From: Caprimulgus europaeus
Lineage: Eukaryota > Chordata > Aves > Caprimulgiformes > Caprimulgidae
DNA length: 64,000 bases
Direction of reading: 5' to 3'
Assembly (NCBI GenBank): GCA_907165065.1
Contig: OU015524.1
Coordinates: forward strand, 59,251,295-59,315,294
Shown here: piece after piece, positions 21,241-35,105 of the stretch
Position numbering within the stretch: the first letter of the stretch is position 1
Layout of the letters: each line of letters opens with the position of its first letter
Position numbers and translations under genes: made by a program
The notes under the pieces: model-generated
What the model saw: the letters and a program-made list of their open reading frames with translations, nothing else
Told to the model about the DNA's origin: nothing
Database searches by the model: none

Positions 21241-24200
21241 CCTCTACCTTTCCATGTAGAATTCTTTATATAGAAGAAAAAAACAGAGGGTTTTGACAAA
21301 CAGTTTTTAATCAGCTTGAATTTCATCATCTGCTACCTAGTCCTACTTGTCTACATTTTTATGTATCTAAAATAAAAAGGTGCCAAAGGGAAGCTCCAAA
21401 CACCTTCAGCAATAGTTTGAAATTTATTCATGAGCAACAAAGACTCAGCTTTCTTAGAGCCAAATACCTCAGACATTATATTTTAGGAACAGTTAAGAGT
21501 GTGAAGGGACTCAGCTCATCCAACCCAAAAGCATAGACATCATGGTAAAGACGCAATATTCCTTTACACCTTCAAATTGCTGTCAACACTTTCAATAGCA
21601 TACTTATGATAACTTCCATTGCCAACTCCAGAAATACAAGACATAGGTGCCCAAACTTTATCAAAGTTGTACTCTTAGTTCCTCCAGAGAACTCATCTGA
21701 GTTTTTTATTTAATGTCTTTTCAAAGTCATTCTATTTTAACACTAGGATGGGATGTCATTTCACTGCTGCTAAGTTGCCACTTCAGCTGCTACTTCAGCA
21801 TGTAAAAGAGCAAAAAATAAGCCTTCCAATATGCAAAAACATTGATAACGAGGTGGCTACTATTGACTGAAGAGAGGGAAAGCACCTTCCATGGTTATAC
21901 GCCAGGCATAAGCAGGTAGAAGGTGGCATAGTTGCATCTCACATCCTTTCAAGGTTGCAAACAAGGTTTGCAAAAGGTAAAGTCTCTTGACAGATGCTTT
22001 CTCCAGCAGCTAAGACGAGAGAAGCTGAGAGTGTGGCCTACAACCCCCTCACTGCATCAGATTGCCAGGAGTCACAGCCACACAGGAGCCACAAGAGGAG
22101 CAAGAGGCTGTAGAATGTTTGAGTCACAGGGATGCTTGCTTTCTTTAAGTTAAAAAAAAAAATCTTAAATGATTTACATATGAATTGCTTCTAATGAGGA
22201 CACACAAGCTCAGTTTTCCAGCAGACTCTCAACAAGGCCAAAATTAAGGATACAATTACATGGCAGAATACTAGACTGAGAGCTTAATGGTTTTTATGTC
22301 AACAGTGAAGTCAGCCGCTGCTGGTGGGTGGGAAGCAGCTCTCTTTAGGGATGTTGAGCTGTTTGATTTTCTGATTACTTCAGAGAATTTTAAAAATAGC
22401 AAATTATAATAACAGGCCTATAGACTCTGTAGCAGCTTTCTGATTAATGTGAACCTCAAGATATATGCTAAGTTCTTGTCCATAAGGTACGTTGTTCAGA
22501 CATTTTCTAGATGCTATTTTAACCTGTGCCTTCTGAGTCACATTAGTCAAGAGAATTGGCCTGTAATTTAATTATTGCAAATGGTGCATCAGTGAGTTAT
22601 TTCCTAGGAAAGAGAGTTAAGAAAACCCAACACTGCAATTAATGCTGAAATGGAACCCTTTTGCTTTGGCCGTTTGAAAATTTTTCCATATGACAGGAGC
22701 CAAGTAAGACTGAAAAAGTTTAGAAAATTCTATTAGAAAGTCATCTTCACCCAGAGCTTTCCCAGAGACCAGAGGTTTTATGACTCCTTTTTATTTCTTC
22801 CTCTGCTATGGGACTACCTAACTGTTCTCTAATTTCCTCCAGAGTTATAGGTATTTCCAATTTATTTAAGAGACCTGGAGTCTGTTCAGCTGTGCAAATG
22901 ACTCAGATTAGTTACAGGATTTTAAAACTCAAAAGACACATCCTTAAGATCCATAGGGTTTGTATCTTGTACAACAGATGACCACGTACAGGAATCACAT
23001 AACACCCTGTGTTTTCCTTCCTGAACTGTACTGCCAGCAGTTCCCAGGCATTTCCTCGTGGCTCTTAATTTCTGTTTTTCCACCATTTTGTAAGCAAAGG
23101 ATTCTCCACTTTTGCTTCCCACAGACATGTAAGTAAAATGCAGTTGTGCAAGTGAGTCCCATTACACAAGAGGCCCTCACTATATTGCTTCTTCATAACC
23201 ATGCAGCTTGATAATTTAGAACAGTAACATTTGGGACCTGAGCAGATTAATCAACAAAATCATCAGCATGAAGAATTCTCAGTGGGATTCAAAGACTCTC
23301 CCAAACTGAGGCAAGGAACCTGGAAGGGTTTTTAAGCTCTGTTATGTCCAAAAGCACCACGAGGTGAAGAGCAAAGCAAGTTCTGTGATCCAGCCCTCCA
23401 ACCTTCCTTCTATACCATCATCTTTTAACTCTGCTGTGTATCTTGTGGGTACTTTGGGCCAGCCACACTCTACAGATGAAAACTAGGCCTTGCTGCACAT
23501 GCTAATGGGGCTGAAACATAGTCTGCCCATGCTCAACTCATCCAGACCACCTTGTGCGCACATTAAGGTGGTGAGCATGCCTGGACTTTTCCCTTCAGAG
23601 ATCTCCAGAACATCATAGCCTGCAGCCACGCAGTATCGATGTCATAAGCTGTGTTGATGGCACACAAGGTTTGAACTTTGAACTATTTCTACTAGACTGC
23701 TCTCCACCTTTTCTAGCCACTTTCTAGAAACCAGTGAATTGATGCTTGTGTTGGCAGAAAGCTTCGCTACTTCAGGTAGACTCATAGTAGGAACCCCCAC
23801 CAGCTGTAAAAATTACTTCTCTATACTCACCCTCCCCTTCCTTCTGTCCCTAGAAGTCCTGCTGGCTCAATATATCTATATCCCACTGGAGTCAGACTGT
23901 ATTTATCTGGCTGCACACTCCTGCTCCCTACAGGGGGTGTACAGCAACCAAGCTGGGCTTTGGTGATCACACCGTGCTTGATCTGCCCGCCATACATGAG
24001 GTCAGAGCCTCCAAGGTCCTCCCTGCCGCAGCTCGTGTATGTCAATACATCATGCACATATTCAGCTTTAAGAGCAGTTCAGACTCGTGCTTGACCAACA
24101 GAGCAGACTTACCTTTTGTTTTTCCCTCCCAGCTGGCCAGTTTTCAGGTCCTGTGGCTGTTTCTGTGCTGTGGTGTAAGAAGTGAAGGCAGCTGATCCAG

Positions 24201-27200
24201 TTCTCTGTGTCTTTGCCTGAAGAGATATAAATCACATCGTAGGTATTATTTCTTCACACGTTGTGTCATTTGCTGAACAATTAAGCGTGCACTACTGAAG
24301 GATTAATACATGAGCCAAAGCTACAGAACATAATGCAACTTAACACCAAGATGACAAAGCAATTTTGTAATACTGCAATAGCATTTCATGTAAAACCAGC
24401 TGATGTAAAATCAATTCCATGCTAAATTGTGTTTTCCCCTTCAGTCCTTTTAAACTTTAACAAAAACAACAACAAAAAAAAAAAGTGGAAAAGATACCAA
24501 CAGCCCATAAATAATCTCTAACTAATCTCTAAATAATGTGGTACAGACTGATGGTAAGTGGCACTCTCACGAACAAGCCCATATTTATATTAAAAAACCT
24601 CATATGTGCACATTACATAGACTATCAATTATAGCAGCTGAAAGTAAAAGAAATGTGATGAATGTATATCTACTTTACTATCCATTACATTTCATCTGTG
24701 TGAGAAAATGCTATTTTTATTCCAAGCTATATATTTTATAAAGTTACACAAACTATATGTTTTAGCCATATCAAAATGTAAATACCTACATCCAAGATGC
24801 ACAATTACACAGAAGTGTATTATGAGCTATACATGAGTAATAAAGCATTAGTTTTTAATAGAACCCCACAGAGAAAAGATTTACCATGGATGCTTTGGCA
24901 GGTAAATTAATAGATTCACCCTTGCAAAATTGCACTTCTTTCAGTAAACATGACTCTGGGGTGTGATTTTGGACAGTATCTTCTTCATAATATACGGCAG
25001 CTCAACATTAAGACTGCTGGCACCCAGAGTGGGTCAAAGAATAGCCAGCCAGTTCAAAGGTTTTCACTTTTGGCTATCTCTTTGGAAGCTGCTTGATGGG
25101 CAAAGGGTGCTGGTCCCCTCCCAGGGCGGTATCACAAGCCTGTTTCTGCAGCAAGCGCTGGCTCCAGTGGCCGTTGCTTGAGAGGACAGAACAAACCACT
25201 CTCCCCTCCCGGCAGAGCGTCTTGATCCCCTGCTGTATGGAAAACACTCGGCTGTTGCTAGCACAGCAATTACACTGCAGGAAAATACACTTCCAAATAA
25301 TTTAGTCTTTATTTACTTAAAAAAGAAAAAGTCTAAAAGGTGAAGGCTAATGGAATACTGGTATTTGGAATCATTTTACAGTAATAAAATACTTTGCATG
25401 TTTCTAAGGATACAACACTGTGCACAGGTCCACAGAGAGTCCTTCAGAGCAAGCTTTCCTGAGGACCCTGTGCCTCTACACATAACATGCTAGTGGGAAA
25501 GCTGCTTCTACATCAGCCTGTCCCATCATGCTAAGAAGCCAGGGCACAAGCTATTTGAAAAGACTGGGGATAGTGAACAAGCAGAGAAAACAGCTAAGTG
25601 CCCTTTCTTGCTATGTTAAGTTTACACGGGAAGCTTTTTTATAATGGTTTTTGAACCTAAAGTTGAAACCATTCCATATTCCAGCTCTATGGTCCCACTA
25701 TTTACCTAGTTTGCAAAGTTCCCTGTGCCCTTCTCACATACATTCAATGTTTCTCATTTGGCTGCTTTTTGCATTAGTGTATTCATATATAAATAAGCTA
25801 AACGAGGATATGCCTTACTGCATAGCTGGCAAACCGCACTGGGGAGAAGGAGCACTTGCCAAGTTGAACCAGGAGCATGGATCAGGCTCCTGGTAATACG
25901 GAGACTTTTGCTTTTCATCGTGGTAGGACCTAGGAAAGGAATGGTGCAATACAGAGCTCAAGGCTTCACGTCTTGCCTCTGCCACTGACCCACGCAGACA
26001 GGGCAAGAACTGCTCAGTGTCTCCATTTGCCTCCGTAAATTACAGCGTGCTCAGTAGCACATCAGCTGGGAGGTTTGAGGCTAAACTCGCATAAACCAAT
26101 TTTGATTCCTTCCATCATGTCTCATTAAGTGTAAAGTGCCTCCAGGGAAAGGCAGCTGATTAAACAGATTCCTCTGTGACATAATGAATTTACAAAAGCC
26201 CTCCAGTTTCACTGGAGATATTTTGGGAAAAATATCTTCAGACACTGAGGGCAAAGTCCACCGAGATGGAGAATCACTCCCTTTCCTCTGCCTTGGGGCC
26301 TGACAAACCTTCCCCACCCACCCTGGGGGCTGAGAGGAGATCCCTGTGGAGTCCTGAGAGGGAGAGGAGAAGGGGCAGGGATGCAGCCAGCCATCTAAGG
26401 CACCAGCACAGCAGCCCACTGCACCCATGCTGAAGCATGCAGGCCACAGCTTCCTTGCTCCCTTGGCAGTCATAGCCCAGCCCTGCCAGCTTCCCCACGC
26501 AGCTCTTGCACTACAGCCTAAGGCAAATCTCTCGGGGGCAAGCTCTGCCCACAGAGGCATTGCCTCTCAGTACAGGGAAGAAGTACAAGGCTTTTTCCAG
26601 CATTGAGAGCCTGTTTTTAATGTGACTCAGCTCTGCAGAGTCCATAAGGATGACATGGGTTGTGCTTTATTAGCAGTTAAGTTAATATTTGGAAATAAAA
26701 AGACTGATGGTTTTATCTGTTTCATCATTTGGTGCTGCCAAGAGCAACCATAAGCACAGCTCAATGGTGCATGGAGAGAACAGCCTGACATTCGTTTCCC
26801 ATCACTGAAATCCAAGCGCTCGCACACAAGTCGCGTAGCAGGCTGGCAGGGGCAGGCAGCCAGGATCACAGCTTTTGGAGTGACTCAACGATCGTAATTT
26901 TTCTTCATGGAGATTTTCAACCTCTCCACAATGGAAGGAAATAGGGATGGATGAGGTGGGCTAATTTTGAAGTTTGGTAGTTCATTTGTGTTTGCCCAGC
27001 TTTCCTCTGCCCTCAGATGAACTAGGCTACAGAGCTGAGGACTAAAAGACTCTTCCACTTTTTTCCCCCCATATTATTTCACTTGTGTGTGGGTTTCCCC
27101 CACCTTCTTTCTTAAGTCTCCTCTTCTCATGTACATTCTTCAGAAAACAGCAGCTGCAAGGCAGATTCACCACATGTAACCAGGTGATGCTACTGACCTG

Positions 27201-28906
27201 CCATATGCAGCCAGCAGCAGATACAGCCATTTATCATTGAAAAGAGATCGGATAGCCAGATCACGTGGTGAGCTGGCACTCAGACAACACTGGATGTGGC
27301 AGATGCCACCAGGGCAAAGAGCAGAATAAGAGACAAGAGGAGCCAGTGGACACAAGGATGTTGTCTTAACAGACGATGGCTACCTCAGCTAGTGGTTATT
27401 AGCATATATCACTAAATGAGTGCAGCTGTTACTTACTGATCCCTTGAAACTTAAGTAGAACAGAGTTTGGTGATTTTTGGCTGAGTTATATGGAACACCT
27501 CTCCTTCTGTACACAAAGTCAAGGGGGAGAGAAGCCACTGAAACAATCACATTGGAGTTGCACTCCAAGCAAAGCTTCCTTGGACATGCAAACACACGCC
27601 TTACCCACTTCTGGGAAGGCATATGGCTGTACATATAATGGTCCAGCTGGCCCAACAATTCCAATGAGTAAATATTGTGTCGTTGTAAGAGCGCTGCAGA
27701 GCTTATAACCAGCCACATAAATAGTGTTTTGTAAAAGCTCCTTAGCAGCCACACAGGTCGGCTGTCACATAAGGGCCTGGCTAGCCACCTTAAATGAGAT
27801 AGAGCTTCTGCAGGGCTGGCCGACCAGAAACACAGGACTCCAAGACCCTTAAAGCTTCTGCAATTGTCCTGCATCTAGTTTCTTTCTCCTATTTTTATTC
27901 TGTTAGTATCTGCTTTTTCCAGTTTAAAGGGCAGTAGCAGCAGCAGCCCATGTTCTTAACCACCTTCTCATACATCTGTGATATTTCTAAGAGAAAAAAA
28001 AAGCTGTCAGGCACTGCCCATGGCTTTAACATGTCAGCTCAACACTTTAAATCCTTTTTCCCCTGCCAGAGCCATGCTGTTTGCTAGGACAAAAATAAGC
28101 AGAGTCTGAGCTCTGCCCACTCTCCCTGCCTTTCCTCATATACTTACTAGAAAAATAGCTGGAGCACAACTCCCACACATTGCATAAAATCCAGACTCAA
28201 GCAGCCCTAAAAGAGGCTTTTTTCCTGTCCCAAGTCTATGCTAGAACTAGTCAAAATTTAATACTTACAAGGTTATAACACCTTTACAGAAGGGGAGATG
28301 GGGGCAAGGGGGGTGTGGGTGTGTGTGAAATCCAAACAAAGCTGAACACACCCAGAATGTGCTACCACTTCCATAACTACCAGAATCCCACAATGCTAAA
28401 ATAATAGAAATAAAATGTCTCACCATCACCTCTTTAACCTCAGCCTCAAAGCCACCTCTACTCCACAACCACATAGTTTCCCTCCAGCTTCACGTTTTCA
28501 GCCTTGCTACCCTAATGAAAAACCTTTGCCAGCTGGATCCAGCTCCCAAAGCAATCTCCATAATGAGGACAGGCACCTGGGGACATACCTGCCTGGCTCA
28601 GGAGGAGAATTTGGGTTGTTTTTCCAATCCCCCATACTGTGGAGTCCTTTGAGGCCCTGATAAGGGAATGCCAGACCACCTGGCAGCAAGAGCAGATGAA
28701 GAGGGAGAGAACGGATGAAGAGCTGAGATGTGGGTGGTAGCCAGGGTGGGAGGAAAGGGTTAATCAGAGCCCCCAGATATGAGCTCCCAGCTTTGATCCA
28801 AGGCTGAGAAGAGGGTGTGGGGTGCTGATGCATGTATGGCAAAACTGCCTTTTTGCCTTTTTGTTTTATAGCTTTGTTTCTCTGCTATACCTTCCCCACT
28901 GCCCCT
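21241..28906. other. Intergenic, no gene recognised
   Basis: About 7.7 kb of AT-rich DNA with short ORFs only, none recognisable. It includes one MIR-like element (25955-26050) and an A-run near 24475-24484. At 21490-21530 there is a very faint CR1-like phrase (GAAGGGACTCAGCTCATCCA). Otherwise I see nothing. Confidence 0.45.
25955..26050 (+). repeat. MIR-like SINE remnant
   Basis: 'CCTCTGCCACTGACCCACGC', 'AGGGCAAGAACTGCTCAGTG' and 'TCTCCATTTGCCTCCGTAAA' follow the MIR core order (ctctgccactta...gggcaag...ctctgtgcctcagtttcctc...gtaaa) in forward orientation. Confidence 0.65.

Positions 28907-28933
<27 letters not shown>
28907..28933 (+). repeat. Poly-C run, 27 nt
   Basis: Uninterrupted run of 27 C residues preceded by CTGCCCCT. 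On the opposite strand it is poly-G, with G-quadruplex potential. Length is subject to sequencing error. Confidence 0.95.
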
Positions 28934-28937
<4 letters not shown>

Positions 28938-31900
28938 TTGTTGCTGTATTTCAGTCACAGCTAGTTGGGAAGGGGAGGCTTCACTTTCTCATGAAGTTAC
29001 TGTTCAGTCAAAGCCCAACTTTAAAAATACATTTTCTAAATATGCACTGCTCACTCTTGTCCTCAGTAATTTGATTGGCGGAAATAAGAGCTGCAAAAGC
29101 AGATCTTGTCAGTCATTCTTAAGCCTTCCTTCATATGGAAACAATCACCTGCCATTTAAGCCATATTTTTAAAGGGGCACAGTGTGCTTAATAAGATGCA
29201 CACACCTGGAGTCTCAACCTCTTTTCATTTCCTAGTAAAAAATTACGGGGATTGCAAACATGCACAGGCAAGATAACAGATCCTTCCAGGTGGCCCCTGA
29301 AAACCCATCCAGGCCTATTTTCTATCATTTTCTCTAAATGCACTGCATATAGTATGCATCTGCATGTACTTTCCACCCTGCAAATACCCACTGGCACAGC
29401 TTTGAACGTCTGTCTCATGACATCCAAAGGACGAGCGTATGCCCACGTGCAGGGGAGGTTCTGTGCAGCACCTTGCGGCTGCGGGAAGGGGAAGGCACAG
29501 GCGTTTGCTCTGTAGCAGGTCACATTGGCCCTGTGGCACAAGGTGGGCTCAATATGGAGGAGATTTTGCTATTTGCTATTTTTAGGCTGAATTATTTTTT
29601 TCTTTAGGAAGCACAGCACACATGAGAGGATTAGGGTCTATTCACACATGGTCATCACTTGCACATTGTGGACACAGACCCTACAGCATGCGGCGCTCAC
29701 TCATTTCAGACCTGTCTTTCAGAAGCAGTGAGGACTTGAGGTGCCAGCTGTACTCTGAGAGACACAGAGAGGCTCAGCGACTTCAAAAGAAAACCAAGGA
29801 AGCTGGATGCTGGGGACCCAAATTATGTTTGGAAAAAGGTTCTACAACAAGCAAAACATTTATTTTTCATTAAAAGACTTCCTAAGACTTAAACTTGAAT
29901 TATTTAGCTACAGCACTTCTGGGCCAGGACGTCCCCAGAAAAAGCATCTTTCATCTTATCACCAAAATGTCTCAATTCTGACCCGAAACACAAATTTTCT
30001 GCTAGGTGTAGTACTGTGTTTGTGGCTGTGCCAGCCAGCGAGCGAATGTGTTGGTTTATGGCACACAAGTAAAAAGCACAGAGCTAAGTTCAGCTGCGTT
30101 TGCCTTGGCTGGGAAAGGAAATAATTATTCTATTTGTTTTGCTTCCAAGTTGGAACTAGCAAACATCTTTCTCACCTCACTGGGAGGAAAAAATCACACC
30201 CAATACAGTTCGGGTGCACCCCTTTTTACTGAGCAGTGTGACATCCTTGCAATTTGGACTTTTTTTTTTTTTTTTTGGCAGCTACCTTCAGTTGTTTAGG
30301 TTTTTTTCTGGGATGTGTTTTATCCTTGAGAGATGCCTCATGCTTGAACATTTTGGGTTGTTCCTGCAAAATGGCAGAGCTCATAAATAAAAGGAATGGG
30401 TAGAGCAGAAGTGAAGCTCATTTCAAACATGCTTTTAGAGGAGCTGATTTAACTGCAACCTGGAGGCAAATACTTTGCCATAGAGGGAAAAAAAACACCT
30501 TAAAATGAGCCATGCCAGTCTGTCACCAGGAGTGAGCAGATTGGTCCTTCCTAGGGGCCTGTGGTGATTCTTCTCTTGGAGGCTGTGAGCTGTGATACCT
30601 CCGAGGCTGCTGCTTTTGTTTGTTTGCTTTTGCAGAGAACCCGCTGCAGCTGAGATCACCTTTTCCAAAGCTCAGATACACCATCCAGAAAGCCAGTGGC
30701 CAGATGGGCATTTTGATGTTTGTGTCCCATGACCAAGGGCAGGGCTTTGGGAGAAAAAGGGGAGCACAGCAGATGTTTGGACTGGGAATGCCTCCAGCAA
30801 TGCTGCTTTTTGATCCACCACATGACCCTTTTAGGGACCTTCCTCCATTTTTCAGTCACTGGATGCTGGGACACAAATTTCTCGATGTGGCTCCCTCTGA
30901 GCAAAGGCCCTGTGAAAGGGGAGCTCTTCGGCACAGCTTGTGCACGAGTTCCCCTCCTCCCTTCAGCTCTGGTGGCAGCAACCTGTGTCCCCGTGTTGCT
31001 TCTTGCCCTGGTCCCCTCGCAGTAAGGTGATCCACAAAGCGAAGGTGCTTTCTGGCCCAAGGATTTTCCCCCGGTGGGTTTCAGAAAGGCCCCGCCTGCT
31101 TCTCTCAGGGCTGGCGTTGCCTCCAGCCACCCTTGGCAGCTGAGCGTTGTCCCTGGTGCGAGCCGGCAGTCACTGCCCCGGCTGCATTTCATTCTGCCTG
31201 TGGTACTTTAATCAATCAGAGCAAACCAAGGGCAGGTCAAAGCCAAGCACCACGTGGATTTGCTCATCCAGCTCATGTCTCACTCCCAACCACATGCAAG
31301 ACAAATTTCTTGTCAGGCTGCGTTGCTTTCTTAGCAGTTTTTGCTCTGATGACGGTGATGCTGGTGACACAGGAGCAAACCCAGCTCTGTGAGTAGAGAC
31401 ACACAAGAAAGAGCTGCATCACATTTAAGTCCCAAGCATCTGAGCGAACAAGGACTCTGTGGCACAAAGACGGGTGGTTCTCCCCAGGGCTGGTGGGACA
31501 GCGGTCGAGGTGCAGCCCTGTTCCCTCCCTGAAAGTGGGAGGGGATCATGGCTCAGCTGGAGGTGACAGGGTCCATGAGCAGCCAGCCCGATGTGCCGGC
31601 CGAGCTGCCCTACCAGGCACGTGGTGGGTGAGTTAAGGACATACTTTCAGCCTTAATTCTGAGTTTCCTAGGTTTTGTCAGTTTAAGCCAGATTCCTAAT
31701 GTTATTTTAATGCAGTTGTTTTGTGTGTGAATAATATGCTTTCTATGCCAAACCACAAGCCCTGGAACTAATATCTCATAAAAATGCCTAGAGTCCAAAG
31801 CTAATAGCTGTTATTCAGCTGATCAAGTGATGCCTAAAAAGTTACAGATTAGTGCTGTTCCCCCGGGGAATGTAAAATTAAACTTGACTTCTGATGGGGC

Positions 31901-34334
31901 TGGGTGCTATTTCATGCCGTGTCTGAGCCTAGGCTGGGGGACGCAGCTCGCCGCAGACCCTGGGTGCCCCGTGCCAGGGCTCTGTGCCATGACAGCCTGC
32001 GGTGAGTGCCATCCGGGCTCTACCTGGAGTCCCAGCAGGCAGAGCTTGGGGGAGTGAGGGATTTTCATCAGTTTTCCCTTAAAAAAGCTGCTGCCCTTCC
32101 AGCAACACCCCACCCAGTGATGGGTCACTACAGCTCATCCTCGCCCAGCCCTGCTGCTGTGGGCAGTGATTCAGGGGATGCCGAAGAAGAGGAGGGGACA
32201 GGATGGGATGGTCACTTGCTCCCTGGGCTGGCAGTGTCTGGGAGAGTGGTGGCTGTGGTGAGATCAGGTCCTGTGTCCACCAGTCTGGCACGGTGGGCAG
32301 GAGCAGGTGCTGGAGTCAGCACAGGGGGCAGGTGCCCCTTCCCCTCCCAGAAGGTTTGGATGGGGCATCAGTGACCTGCAGGGAGCACAGAGGGGACGCA
32401 AGGAGATGGGCAATGGGGGCGAAGCCATCCCTTCGTGCTCCTTCCAGGCAGGGAAATCGAGCCACAGGATGTCAGTGCAGCCTGTGCGAACACCACGCTT
32501 GCCGAGAGGAATTACTGTCTCCTCTCAAAAACACACAGGAAGATCTTTTTCCCAGAACATCTTCTTATTTAGGAAACTCACATCATGGCAGCAAAGCAGA
32601 ATGCTTATTTGGGAATAAGAAAATGAGATGTGTTCCCAAGTCAGTGCTTGTGTGTAGGCACCGTGGCAGAAAGTTTGAGGACACACCAGAGGCAGCTGCT
32701 GGCTCACAGCAACAAATGCCGAGCTGGATGGGCTGGAGGCCCGGACAGCTGGTGTTTGCTGCCTGCCTCCCCCGACACTGGCTGCAGAGTTGTCAGGTAT
32801 CGATTATTTTCCTGTTACAACACAAAGGGATTAGCTAGATTAGCTTCTGCAGAGGTGAGAAAGAAATATGTCATGTAGACTGTTTATTTTGCTCTAATTG
32901 GATTCACACCCTCTTTCTGAATAAATCTCATTTTACTCCAGCTCTTGTGGTCGTCCATGGCCATGAACGCTGAGGAGCTCTTCCAGGGATGGGCAAGAGT
33001 TTCTCAGCTTTGGTGAGAAAAGCGAAGGGGTCGTGCCAGGGTCACTAGAGGCAGGCAGCCTGCAAACAGCATGGACGAGGAGGCTCTTATGGTCACGTCT
33101 CAGGCAATGCTTCGCAGTCACGGACAGCTTTGGGCAGCACGAGGTAAAAGCCACTTTTTTGAACAAAGAAATCTAAGCTTTTCCATCCTTCCAGGTGTGA
33201 CACCCACACCTGCTCTGGGTAAGCTGCAGCACAACATTGTGACCCAGAGGCATGGTGATCCTGCCCATCAAAAAGCAGCGTATGCTGGTCCCCCTTCAGC
33301 AGGGTGAGCTGAGCTGTATACTGAAAATGTCAGCAAATTTTCTGCTGCAGCTCATCATCTTTTCTAGCCGGTGCAGAACACTGTAGGAAAATTATCTTCA
33401 TCTGCTGTTTTTCTTGGCCTGCTCACTCAGAAACACAGAAAGTACCTGCAGCAGGGGTGGCTTCTCAAGTTCGTCCTTTAAATCTCTGGAAATAAAATGA
33501 GCTCCGATGGAAAAGAAAGAAGAAAGAGCACAGTTTAAGAACCTTAAGTCTGGGCGGCTGCAAACTGCTAAGCATCCTCAATGTGCTAATCCTGCTAAAG
33601 GAGTAAATGCTTTTCACTCCAGTCTCCTTTGCACTGTGGAAACTTTTGACGTCTCTTTACTGGCCACTGTGGTTTGAAGCTCTGCCTCTGGGTCGGATGG
33701 GTATCAAGAACCTCAGACTATCTGGACTGAGCAATGCTCTCCTCACGAGTGCAGCAGAAACCAGACACAAAGAATGAAGTCAATGAGATTTTTTTAGGAG
33801 AGGTCTAAATTATGCCTGCATATGCATGTCAGAGTTAAGCCTTATATTTGAAATACTTCAATTTATTTCTCATTCCTACAGAGAACAAATGAATACTACA
33901 TCAGGAAGGTACGTTTCTCTGGAGAGCACCTGCTCCTGCAGTTCCCAAAGATGTCCTGTATTTGTAGATGCCTCTTCATCTACACCAACCTGTGACTTCT
34001 GTGAGAGAGTTTGGTAGGTCTTAATTGGGTTTTGTACACACATATTAAACCTGACACAAAATTTATCTTCTATTGCTGTTTTGGTCATGTTTCTCTCCAT
34101 GACAGATTGTTATATTTTCTGTTGGCTTTGTTGCTCTCTAACTGGGCACTGAAGCATCAAATAAATCTATATACTGGGTACATTCTCTGTTTGAGGTGGG
34201 TATTGGAGTGATTTGGTATATACACTGCCATAATTTTCAATGACACCTTTTGCCTTTTTTGTTTTAGTACTTTTAAAGCCCATGGGAGGTGCTAAATAAA
34301 CATTTCAAAAGGATAAAAAAGCTACTGGCCAACT
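28934..34334. other. Intergenic, no gene recognised
   Basis: Includes a GC-richer section (about 30.6-33.1 kb) with many overlapping open frames on both strands, as expected from composition alone; none shows a known domain. An 18-nt T-run lies near 30259. No repeat identified. Confidence 0.45.
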
Positions 34335-34400
34335 GTGAAGTGGTAAAATTAAGTAACTTACCCAGCATCACACACATAAGCAGAGCATCCAGGTCTGCAG
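34335..34400 (-). repeat. MIR-like SINE remnant
   Basis: 'AAATTAAGTAACTTACCCAG' and 'CATCACACACATAAGCAGAG' match the reverse complement of the MIR core (ttaagtaacttgcccaaggtcacacagctagtaagnggcagag). Confidence 0.7.
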
Positions 34401-35039
34401 AGCAACCTTGAGATTCCCCCTCTTCTTCTTTTTATGCTGTCCTGCATCATTCATGGCATGTCAGATGAAGCTTTTACATCCTCCCTCCCTGCACAGTTCC
34501 CTAGAGCAGTATCTATCCTGACACTGGAAAAAAAAAAACCAACAACAAAAAACCAGCCCTAAATAAAAATAATGGGATCAACTAATTTGAAGGAACTTTT
34601 AAAATAGACCAGACAGTCTATTTTTCCTTATCTTAAGTTTTGGAGTGCCTGAGCCCCCTCCCAGTATTTAGCTGGAATCAAACACGTAGAATTTTCCTAG
34701 CAGGGAATATTCCAGTCTACAAAATGAACATTAGGTAAAAGGAAAATAACTGAAATAAGAGCCTCCTACTAGAAAATATGATACAACCTGGACAATGGGA
34801 AACACTGTAATACAGGAATCACTGCATCTACTGAAGTTTGACATCTCTGCAATGGAGTTGGCAGTTGCTTTGGTTCCACAGAGTAGCCCTATATAGATTT
34901 TAGGGCAGGAAGCAAAATAGAGTATTATTTCTAAGGAAAATCAAAGGTGCAATTAGGAGAGTTGGTGGTAAAGGCATCACTTTCCCATCACAGTACACAT
35001 GTGGCACAGTGGGAGAGGCTCAATAGTACAAACAGGGAC

Positions 35040-35105
35040 AGGATGAGCTTGAAGGTCACCCAGTTAAAAAGTTGGTAGGGGAACCAACAGGCTTTCAGTC
35101 TCCCT
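35040..35105 (-). repeat. Possible MIR-like remnant
   Basis: 'GAAGGTCACCCAGTTAAAAA' then 'GTTGGTAGGGGAACCAACAG' resembles the tail of the reverse MIR core. Short and weak. The sequence between here and 36189 shows nothing else. Confidence 0.35.

Noticed and set aside
21490-21530. CR1-like phrase GAAGGGACTCAGCTCATCCA
   Set aside because: Too short and isolated to call an element.
30620-31192. Overlapping frames of 136 and 178 codons on opposite strands
   Set aside because: GC-rich patch with open frames on both strands and no recognisable protein.
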